DNA of 64,000 nt from Corallium rubrum (lineage: Eukaryota > Cnidaria > Anthozoa > Scleralcyonacea > Coralliidae): NCBI GenBank assembly GCA_964035015.1, contig OZ036003.1:3354031-3418030 (forward strand), read 5' to 3'. The notes beneath the pieces were generated by a model. It did no database searches, had not been told where the DNA came from, and was given only the letters and a program-made list of their open reading frames with translations. The number at the start of each line of letters is the position of its first letter. Within the stretch, counting starts at the first letter, position 1. The translations under genes were made by a program, and so were the position numbers. Shown in pieces: positions 42,661 through 52,601 of the stretch.

Positions 42661-44560
42661 TAGGGACATTAGGACTCAAAATTATTCAGTCTCTTTGTTT
42701 TACAAAAGGAATTATTTTGTTTAAAGGACATCGTCGTTGAGTTGACGTATAGTAGATCTTAAATCCCTGGTTATTACTGAGACAAAAGTATATAATATTA
42801 AAATTTCTATATTTAAAACTGAGTATGACTACATTAAAATTCCTGTAAAAATGTAGATTGAATTTATTAAGAACTAAATTAGTTCAAATGACGCGAAAAA
42901 CAGATAGAGCGGTTATTGTATAACAAACAGTTGGATCATAGATTGCTTTTGCCCTACCACATTGAGAGAAAACAAACACCTTCAAACTTCCGTAGTATAG
43001 AATAGCATATGGCCGCTTTTTTCCTTTAATAAGCATAAAATTATTAGTGATATGGCTAGTCAGTCCAGCCCTTCGTATAGAGATCCCTAGAGTGCTAATT
43101 GAAATCGAAAAGTGTTTTGAGGGCCACTCTTGTATTCTTACCAGTTTCTGCCTGGCAATGATCTCAGAAATGCCAATCTGTATTGTAATAAGACAACTGC
43201 GGCAAAATTGCTTACTTAAATTGCTGTATGGCGTCACGTCGCGCTGTTGTAGTCTCTTGAATATTAAGATGTAGATGTAGATGTAATCTAATTTATCTCA
43301 AATATCCTGCACACCAATCAACTGTGGCAGTACAGAAAAGCCGCCCTGACACACAGGCGAGTAATCCTATCAGTAACCGGACATAAATGTAAAACATTGC
43401 GTGCAAAATACAGATTAGCTCACAAGGTTTAACCATGCGGTATAAGCTTGAATCAGAATTGTGGGAATTAACAGAGATAATTATCAAAAGGTGATTACCC
43501 ACGCCGAGTCGACGGCGATTCTAGCGCGGTTCTAAAGTCGGAACTCGGAAGGATGTGTTTATTATAACAACATGCACTTCGGATGAAACATTCAAACCTA
43601 ATGCCGCTACCGCGTGGTATTATACGATAAGGAATATTTCGTGGCGTTTAAGAGTTCAATCTCGTAGCCCCATACGTGTGCAATCGAACACCAAAATTAC
43701 GTACTGTAACTGGGGATGTAGGAAATATAGCTAGGATATCAGACGACCAGATATTGGCGGTCATTTGCATGCTAACTTGATCGTCGCGATCTTTAGTTTG
43801 ACGACACTATAATAGCCTCATACGAACTTACTCCAGTAGCTTGTGACTTCATATAGAGCAGATAACCATTTACTTGGAGAAAATAGCAATTATTTTCAGA
43901 AGCGGAGAGGTGCGAACAATTATAACCGAAACGCGTGATGAGTACAAACCAAATGTAGATATTTGACTCTTAATTAGTAGTTTCATATCAGTGTAAACTG
44001 TATTAAGCCAAGGATTAGGCCTGGTTCATACGTCGCATTTCATTCAGACGAATTTAATTCATAGTTAGCTTCGTCGACTAGTCGACATAAACTCGAATTC
44101 GTTTCATGCGACGAATTTAATTCAGTGACGAGCAAGGAAAATCCCGCTAGATCGCGCCAAAACGTCCAATACGCATGCGAAGTAAACAAAAATCGGAATC
44201 ACGGGCACAAAAGATATGTTCTCACAATTTATGCATAACGATACAGGCAATATAATATAGCCCGACTTCGAACTTCTCCGTGTAGCTTGTGACGGGTAAA
44301 AAGTCAGTACTGAATAGTTGGCAAAGGACTTAAGTAAAACGGAGAGATGCGCACAAATATACTAGAAAGCATGTTCAGTAGGCAAGTTATAAACGTTTTT
44401 TGCCTGAATGTAAATTAGCATAAAGCTAAAGATAAGCGCATAACTAGACACCTTTGCCCTTGGTAAAACAATAAAGAAACGCTGAACAGCATAGTAACGT
44501 AAGATTCAAAACAACTCTTACCTTGAAGATGAAGAACACCAAAACCAACTTGAAGGTTTA
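42661..44560. other. Intergenic stretch
   Basis: No convincing gene. A short imperfect palindrome containing GACGAATTTAATTCA and GTCGACTAGTCGAC lies at about 44035-44120. Confidence 0.5.
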
Positions 44561-44566
44561 AAAATC

Positions 44567-45415
44567 AAATTGAAATCGTTCGTCTATGCCTGTCTTTGCG
44601 AAGAGCAGTGATTACTGAGACTGCACTCTTGAATGTGATACCTATATAACAGCTTAAGCCCTATAGGAAGTAGCTGTAATTAGATCTTTACCATTCATAA
44701 AGACAGACCACCTCTTTGCCTTAGGTCATGTTAGTTCTCGTTAATAAGGTTTGCGTTATTTACATTCTCAATTACAATGTAAACCGGACAGATGGAAGAC
44801 ATAAAAATCATATTCGCTTGCAAATATTTCCTTTATGTCTTCCACCGTCTCTCCCGTCTCTCTCTGACTAATATCAGCACTGCATTAACTGAGCTCTGTT
44901 TACTGGGCAACCCACAAGGAAAATGAAATGCACCAATTGGGATAAATTGGCTATGGTCCCCTTGGACCACAGCCGCGTTTATTAAGAAGTCATAATTAAA
45001 TTACGTAATTATTTTCCATAACTCAAACTGATGATTGAGCCCAGTGAAGGTGAGGGCAATAAAACGCCAGATAGATTCTGTATTATTCTTCGCCTAATAC
45101 ACAACAAAGCAGAAAGGTGGTCAGCTAACGGGGAGGGGGTGGGCAAATTGAAATCGTTCGTCTATACCTGTCTTTGCGAAGAGCAGCGATTACTGAGACT
45201 GCACTCTCGAATGTGATACCTATATAACAGCTTAAGCCCTATAGGAGGTAGCTGTAATTAGATCTTTACCATTCGTAAAGACAGACCACCTCTTTGCCTT
45301 GGGTCATGTTAGTTCTCGTTAATAAGGTTTGCGTTATTTACATTCTCAATTACAATGTAAACCGGACAGATGGAAGACATAAGAATCCTATTTGCTTGCA
45401 AATATTTCCTATATA
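44567..45415. repeat. Pair of 270-bp direct repeats (44567-44836, 45147-45415)
   Basis: Both run from AAATTGAAATCGTTCGTCTA to CTTGCAAATATTTCCT and differ at a handful of positions. They enclose about 310 bp that includes copy 2 of the 235-bp dispersed repeat. The layout resembles a miniature LTR element, but no primer-binding site or TG/CA ends were seen. Confidence 0.8.
44832..45070. repeat. Dispersed repeat, copy 2 (about 235 bp)
   Basis: Matches 38093-38325 with a small internal duplication of CCGTCTCTC. Confidence 0.85.
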
Positions 45416-45459
45416 TAGTAAGGTTAGATATACTGCAGAAACAGAGAACGTAGGAGTCT

Positions 45460-45488
45460 AACGTTTCGAGCGAAGGCCCTTCGTCAGA
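45460..45488 (-). ncRNA. Hammerhead-ribozyme-like motif at the Penelope 3' end
   Basis: The minus strand reads CTGACGAAGGGCCTTCGCTC then GAAACGTT: core strings CUGANGA and GAAA with a GGGC/GCUC stem and CUUC loop. The position past the GIY-YIG stop fits a Penelope terminal repeat. Activity is not shown. Confidence 0.45.
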
Positions 45489-45789
45489 GAGAAACGTAAA
45501 GAGTGTAAACAAACAACGTGCTTATATACGGAAGGTAATCATGTGACCAAAAATAAGTCAATCAGATAAAAATGACAACAACAAACTGAAAATGAGATGC
45601 GAAAAATTAGCCAATCAAATCAAAATAACAACAACAAATCGATCATGAGATGCGAAATACATTTGCTATTCATACCGTCGATGAGCAAGGAGGGAGTGTA
45701 AAAAGAATGAGCGAGAAAAAAAATATATATAAAGTGAAAACGCTGTTTGTGTCCGTCCTTGCTAAACAGAAACATTGTCTTCAGAGGTG

Positions 45790-46079
45790 TTAAATAAAAG
45801 AAAAACGTTCGTTGAGTCCGTGAGGATGAATGGTACCAATTTTGAAAATGAGACGTTTTTCTAGTCTTTTGCGGCTGACATTACCGCCAGAAATGGGTGA
45901 GATGGCACAAACTTGCATGTCCGAAATACAATGGTTGGCACTATTAAAATGTCGGGCAACAGGCTTGTAAACATCACTGTTCCTCACAGAACGAAGATGT
46001 TAAGCAAACCTGTCAGATAAACGTCTGCCAGTTTCACCGATGTAAAGCATGCAACATTTATTGCAAGAAATACAGTAAA
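45790..46079 (-). pseudogene. Penelope-like GIY-YIG endonuclease domain
   Basis: Minus-strand residues YCISCNKCCMLYIGETGRRL open the GIY-YIG fold (here L-Y-I-G-E-T-G-R), preceded by the Cys pairs usual in Penelope enzymes. After a small frame change near 46000 it continues NSDVYKPVARHFNSANHCIS, with the H-F-N element typical of the family, and ends RLIFKIGTIHPHGLNERFSF at 45790. This domain would nick target DNA for the RT. The upstream half of the protein lies beyond the 10.7-kb insert. Confidence 0.85.
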
Positions 46080-46330
46080 CCCTTACAAAAATTCCACATA
46101 AATTCACACGTGTGAATTTATGTGAATTCATGTGAGCACATGTGAAACCATGTGATCCTATGTGAAATGTAACAAGTGAGAGAATTTCACATGAGATCAC
46201 ATGTGAAAATTACCATGTCAGAGAATTTCACATGATTTCACACGTGTGAAAGAACTTCACATATGTGAGATTTAACATGGGAAAGAATTTCAAATGATTT
46301 CACATGCGATCACATATATTCACATGAAAT
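46080..46330. repeat. Left terminal inverted repeat and subterminal repeat array
   Basis: After the 20-bp terminus come at least ten CACATG, CACACGTGTG or ATGTGA-type motifs in both orientations, spaced roughly 15-30 bp. Candidate binding sites for an element-encoded protein. Confidence 0.85.
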
Positions 46331-47938
46331 CAACACAAACATTGACGTTAAAATATAAATATATTCAATACAATATTTTGCATATGCAAATATACACTAT
46401 TTATTTTATTATTAATGAATACCAAGTTTAAGCTAAATGTATTTAAAAAGCATCATGTCCACATAGTTACAACTTATATGTACACACAGATTTATGTGAT
46501 TTGCAATTACCAAAACAAAATCTTTCTTCACTTCACCCAGCTAATGCCACACAGTGCGAATCAGAGTAGATCAAGGCGCTCTTCACTGAGGTGAATAATT
46601 AAAATCATCTGGCCTTGCCGGATAAAATAGTTAAACTTTTAGGTAAATTTTTCACTGACCAGGATGAGCCAAAGGCAATGCTTGAAAATAAGATTCTTGA
46701 ATTTGGTTATGCATCACACAAGAAAATCTAATAGGGGGGTAACTCATCAACTTATTTCTAAAAATACAACCTATGTACAGTACATGTAATAATATATATA
46801 CAATATTCATGTTTGTACTTACTCAATGCAGCACTTAGTCTCTGTCAATAGTATTGGGCAACTTACAGTAGAACTGTTCCTGCTGGCTTACGCCTTCAAT
46901 AACTGCAAACTTGTCTTGAATATTGCCCAACTCAACAATTTCCAAAACAGAGCAAGTTTCCACAATCTTCTTAATGTGGCTGCACAAGATGCCACATCCA
47001 GCTTCAGAATGTACCAGTGCATTTTCAAGTTTAACTTGCCGTCCAAAAGCAATACTACAAATATCATCACATTGTTGAAAATGGATGACAGCAAATACAA
47101 CAAGTTCAAATGTTAAATTTGTTTTTGTCCCAACAATGTAATTTTTTCTTCTTGAAGCCCGCTTGTAATTGATACAGTGGAATACATTCCCATTCACAAT
47201 GGCTTTTGTGAAAAATTCTGCATCACTTAAGACATCAGCACTCTGATAATACTCCTCAACAACATATCTTTCTTCAATGCTTAGCGGTCGTGAATAAGAA
47301 GCACCCAAAAAGATTATGTTCTGTTCCATCTTCTTAGCCTTTCTCAGTGGTACATGGCCTTTGAGCTGCTCATTCATAAAGGAAAAGATGGAGTTGATGG
47401 CAGGATCCTCTGTTGAACTGCTACAAATAGCTGATATGGCTTTGTACAACAGGAATGAATTAGCAATCTGGCGAGGAACTGCTTGTGTTCCATGGAATAA
47501 TCTCAGGAGCACCAAATTAAATCCTTCAAAAATATAAGAGGAATAACATGGCAATGGACCCCAGTCAATAACTGTTTGTGCCAAATGGGTTAGCTGATGA
47601 ACATTGTAGGTCATGTGGGTCTTGCCATACAGTGCTTGAAACTTCTTCGTAAACTTGGACAAGCACAGGTCAGCCTTGTTAATATCAGAGCGACTGATAC
47701 TGGACTTTGTCAGCAAATAGACACCTTCCACCAAAAGGAGAAGATGTCTAAAATGCTGGGTTGGGAGCAGTCCACGCAGGACAACTGGCGAATATAAAAG
47801 CAGCCACCAGTGCCACTCGGATCCCTTCCAAAAGGCTCTCTGCGTAATTGAACGGGGAACTCTTGTCACTTCTTCTGGTGGCATCACTCCTCGCAGTCTT
47901 GAGTCGATAACTTGAGTGTGTCTACCAAGGTACCAAGG

Positions 47939-49119
47939 CAACCTCGTACCCAGGCTCTTTTCAACCCGCCGCGCGGAGAAAAGACCCTGGTATATCATGG
48001 TCACGTGACTACCAAAATCTGGTTGTGACAAATTTTGTTTGGGCAGGGGTGGGGTAGAGAGGATTCGAAGCTTTCGGTTTGAAAGAAATATCATTTGAGA
48101 AAGTACTTCGATCTTGGATTCAAGAGTTCAGCGCTGAGTGGGTACGATATGATTTCTGATTATGTCCACAAGAAACGGATAACGTTGAAGAGACTCGCGC
48201 CGCAGAGAAGCGAAGCAAAGAAGCAGATCGCCGACGGTAAATAATTCACCATTTCAAATTCACCTAAGTTATTCCTTCTCTAGCTGCTCAAGATTTCGAC
48301 TATAATGCGCTTATTCTTATACACAACTTGTTTTGATGTGAGTACTATACGTAAATTGCCGAGGTGTAGAGCAGAGAGAAATTCGAAGCATTCGGACCGA
48401 CGATCGTCGGCATTTACCCAGACGGCAGTCTGAAGTTTTAATTTGGATAAACAACCCCGAGGAAAATATCTCAGCGCTTTGTATTTTTACGATTTATTTG
48501 GTGTGATGTACGTTGCAGATAATTTTTCGTTGCTGTGAAATTAATGATCAGCCCTCAAGTTTGAGTACCGAATATCTTTGTATATTTCACTTGTTTATAT
48601 AAAAAATTTGCCTAGTCCTGTGCGAGACAAATCAGTTTCTGTCTCCGTTCAGTTCAAGTGGGTTCGACGACGCAGTGTAAACTGTATAAGACTTTCTCTC
48701 CGCTCCACACGTCGATAATTTGCGTAGTATTCACATCAAAACAAGTATAGTATGTGTAAGGATAGCATTATAGCAAAAAAACCTGAGCAGCTAGATAAGG
48801 AATCCGAATTTAAAACGGGAAAAATATTTACCACCTGCCGTCATTGCTTTTCGCTTTTCTTCGCCGTCAGTCCCTCGTACGTCACCCGTTTCTTGTGAAC
48901 ATATTAAATCAGAAATCATAGCCACATATATTGTTGAATTCAAGATCGAAGTATTTCGTCAAACGGTAAAATCTTTCAGACAAGAAGCTTTAAATCATCG
49001 CTACCCCACCCCGGTCCAAACAAAATTTGTCACAACCAGATTTTGGTAGTCACGTGACCATGATATACTAGGGTCTTTTCTCCGCGCGGCGGGTTGAAAA
49101 GAGCCTGGGTACGAGGTTG
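47939..49119. mobile_element. 1,181-bp foldback/MULE-like element inside the transposase exon
   Basis: Ends CAACCTCGTACCCAGGCTCT and its inverse. The first 100 bp or so of each end are nearly identical inverses, and weaker complementarity continues to about 450 bp, leaving a short unique centre (about 48415-48680). The flanks carry a 9-bp duplication GTACCAAGG (47930-47938 and 49120-49128). The host reads NHNQPWY on one side and LGRHTQVIDSRL on the other, in frame once one duplication is removed. Long inverted repeats plus 9 bp suggest Mutator-like origin. Confidence 0.9.
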
Positions 49120-51082
49120 GTACCAAGGTTGGTTGTGATTGCTGGAATCGAACCACAAGTGTCCCAGTTGTCTGGTAACACCAAGATCAACACAGTGAAG
49201 ATTGTCCACCACAAACCCTCTAACAATGTCAAAGTATGGCAAATCTGACAGTTTTGTTGGTCCTTTGACACCACACACCGGTTCCTGCTTACGATAAGCC
49301 AGTCGACCATTTCTTTCCATTTGTTCATGTGTTCTCATGCCATGCTGCGATGATTCTTCTGTGTATACTCTGCAATGACCTCTTCCTTTTGCAATTGACT
49401 CTCCAGGATTTTGACACCAACTGCAACCATATAGCCCATTAAACTGATGAATATTCTGGAGAACACACCTTGCAACACTGTCACACGAGCATATACATGC
49501 AAACACTCGTGAACACACAGTCACTCCTCCACGAACCCAGGTCATTCCAATTCTACCCAATCTTCTCAACTCTTCTGTGAAGGGGTTGAGGAATGAGGTC
49601 ATAGTGGGTTTGCCAGTTCCAAACCATAACCCAATTAGAAAAACATTTTCCTTCCTTTGCTTTGGTGGCAGTTCATTCATAATTCCCTGCAGTGGCCAGA
49701 TTCCAAAATTGGAGGATTTAAAGATTGGAACACCGTCACAGTTAAATGAAACACTCAAAGAATTTGGATCCGACATTAGCAAACCTCCTGCCATAGTTTT
49801 GTATAACTGGCCATCAAAAATGTCCTCAATAGCAGAAGAGGAGACTTTTTTTCTTGTAAATCTGTAAGCCAGATCTACGGTTTCTCCACACTTCGTGAAC
49901 AGATCACGGATCGGTTTCTCCAATGGCAGATAGATAAAAACGTTTCCATTTTGCAGCAACATGTCCTTTTGATATGTTGCTTCACATATTGTGCATTCGA
50001 GAGCTTCAAATCCTGTAAATAGGGCATTGCAAGTGGGGCAATAAAGCTTAAATTGCACACCATCCTTGAAAGCATTAAAATACTTATCAAAGAGAAACTT
50101 TGTCCTTGAAAGTCGCGAGTCAGTTGGTAAAATGAGAGCTAACAACTTCAGAAGATTTCCAATAGCAGCACCAGAAAGATTATTACCAAGCATGAAAGCC
50201 ATAAGCAGCAACAAACATTGGCCAACAGTCACTTGAGCCCCATCATAGAGCAGTTCGTCAATCTGGGATTGATCATTTTCGATCTCCTAAAACAAACAAA
50301 AAATATTCTTGAATACCAATTTATGATTAACCAACTAAGGGGCAAGGGCACATCAGAGCCATTACTCTTAGTATTTATAGTAATCACTATATTATATAAC
50401 TAGATATCCCAAATATTGCCTGTAATTTTTTGCTGGATACTCTTACTTACTGTAGTTACCACAAGGAAAGGAGAGATGGAAGCATCTAGAAAAGCAATAT
50501 GATTTTTTTCCATCTCTCTTTGTAAAGAAATTCCCTCGCAAGTTAAAAATTTACTCCTGAAAATATTAAGATTACAATAATATTAAAAGTCAAATACATG
50601 GTACATACATTTTCATCATCATCAGTATTGCTTTGGTCTTGGCAACTGTCTTCTTCCTGACAAGAGTCATCTTGGCTATAGTTTACTTCTTGGCAACAGT
50701 GTTCATAATTTTTCATTGATGACATCATGAAAAATTTTCTCATGTTTCTGAGGATGATTCTGTAATAGTGTTCATAATCATATCCAAGTATGTTGAAGTC
50801 TTTATAAAAAAGAAGAAAAACATGAGGATTCAGATAAAAAGAGCAAGTTTATTTGTCCAGAAACTACATTCTGATCATACTAAGCATTCTTTAAATTCCA
50901 ACAGTCCTGTCACTAAGGGGTTTTATTTAAAAGCAGTAAAATGAGTACCTGCATGCATGTCAGACCACATGTCAACTAAACAGAATTTGGGATAATACAA
51001 AGCCAAATATGTCATTTAGACTCTTTCATGTTACAGTACATGCTGCCAAACTGTGTTATGTATTCCTTCATATTCTACTAAA

Positions 51083-51681
51083 GTTGGGTGGTATGGGAAT
51101 GTCGATACTGGTATTCGATACTCCAAAAATATGATCATTACAATTTTCCAGCCAATGTGTAATCTACAGTTGACACCCGATAACTCGAACATTCAAGGAA
51201 AATGGAAAAAAAGTTTGTGTAATCAGGGAGTTTGTTTTGTCAAATGTCATCTGAAATGACCTCATTCTATCTCAGCATGTAATCACGGTTTCCACATCAT
51301 TGATTGCTGTGATCGTTGAGTTTATTTTTGGGTGATCATAGTGATCATGTGGAAACCAGCCTAAAGTTTCAACACATTTCAACAATTTTTCGATTTTGTT
51401 TACTGCGTTGACTTATCACTGTATATGGGTGCTTTTGGCTGACAGGAATGAGGCTTAACAGTTACGTTAGCTTAATGAGTAACCTACAATTTGTGAATGG
51501 TGATGACGAGTCAGTTGCTGCAAAATTTCGGGGTGGGGGGGGGCTGGGGCTCCCCCCTATTGAGATTTCTCCAGGGGCTAAAGCCCCTCAGCCCCCCCCC
51601 CCCCCCCATACTCTATGCCAATAATACCGGTATCAACTAAATACTGTGAATAACTAAAAATACCAGTATACCACCCAACAT
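51083..51681. repeat. MITE-like repeat in a transposase intron
   Basis: GTTGGGTGGTAT at 51083 and ATACCACCCAAC at 51681 are exact inverses. The interior includes an inverted G/C-rich block (51530-51610) with long G and C runs and GGGGCTxxxxCCCC motifs. Confidence 0.65.
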
Positions 51682-52038
51682 TAATTTTTACCCACATTAT
51701 CTAGCAGGTATAAGATAAAACATGCTCTGAACAGTGAGCAGACAAAAATAATGCTACTCCGGTTTTATAATTTGATGAATGTAGCTTAAGAAAGCTATTT
51801 CAGTTGTTCCCCTATCGGACCCCACGTTATGAGCATCAGCAAAAAGCTCTTCACGCTGTGATTCATGATCGTCTCCAGTTTGTAGACGACGCCATTTGGT
51901 TGTTCTGGGGACAGCAACGCTGTTACCCGTGTCTGACGGTGCAAGGTACAACTTATATGGGCCACGTTTTCGTCTCGGTGTTTCATTATTAACAGAAGAA
52001 CAGCTTCCCACATCTTGACTATCGGAATTGTCTTCCAT

Positions 52039-52601
52039 GATACCACATGACCACAAATTGTGGCACAAACAGTCAAACACAATATTGAAACAAGCACAAT
52101 TAAAGTATCAACCTTCGGTGTTTTTCCGTTTCTCTGGATAAGGATATATAAATTTTCAAAATATATATATATATAGGGATCACTGGGTAAATATAGGGAT
52201 CACTGAGTAAATATAGGGATCACTGAGTAAATATAGGGATCAAGAAGCAACAGGAAGCGGAAACGCTCGATGGTCAACATTTTTTAAAAAATCAATATTT
52301 CTAGCTTGCTTGTTTTTATTCGGTCAAGAGCACGGTTACAGTAATGGGTCAAGCTACCAAAATATTTTAATGCTGCTATATTTTTTTGAGGCATGGTTTA
52401 GTGTTTTCTGTGCCATTGTTATTCCTCATCTGACCTCAGACCTCATGAGGCATTCAAACTTGATAATTATTGACTACGTCATCAACACGTGACAAGAAAC
52501 GCGGCAAGTTCGACTTTCGAGTCTTCCGTCTTCTTCAACTATCGTCAGTATCGTGGTCAATCTCCGTGTTTTTTGATAAATTTTCAACTGTTTTAAGCGC
52601 C
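52039..52601. promoter_or_regulatory. Shared promoter of the transposase and BEN-like genes, with 20-bp iterons
   Basis: The 560 bp between the two divergent starts. At 52171-52241 a 20-bp unit GGGATCACTGAGTAAATATA repeats about 3.5 times. A bidirectional promoter is inferred from layout; the iterons could bind an element-encoded regulator. Confidence 0.5.

Larger units (their letters stand above)
46835..52038 (-). pseudogene. Tnp2/Transposase_21-like transposase, interrupted
   Basis: Exons on the minus strand: 52038 to about 51800 (MEDNSDSQDVGSCSSVNNET, basic RRKRGPYKLYLAP), about 50761-50609 (acidic, CQEEDSCQDQSNTDDDEN, donor GTATGT), and 50286 downwards (acceptor TTTTAG, EIENDQSQIDELLYDGAQVT). 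The main exon has CPTC..CTIC zinc pairs, SFNCDGVPIFKSS (first acidic site region), YGCSWCQNPGE, DIVRGFVVDNLHCVDLGV, then beyond the 47939-49119 insert the DUF4218-like part (MTYNVHQLTHLAQTVIDWGP, SSYIFEGFNLVLLRLFHGTQ), ending at 46835. It would cut and join transposon ends in the nucleus. The inserted foldback element disrupts an otherwise open frame; the donor of the first exon is not clear. Confidence 0.85.

Noticed and set aside
42156-42669. Long ORFs encoding poly-Val, His-Tyr and Leu-Pro repeats
   Set aside because: Direct translations of the (GGTAGT)n array in several frames; no non-repeat domain.
51530-51610. G-quadruplex-like G and C runs as a regulatory element
   Set aside because: They are the two arms of an inverted repeat inside a MITE in an intron; no further support.
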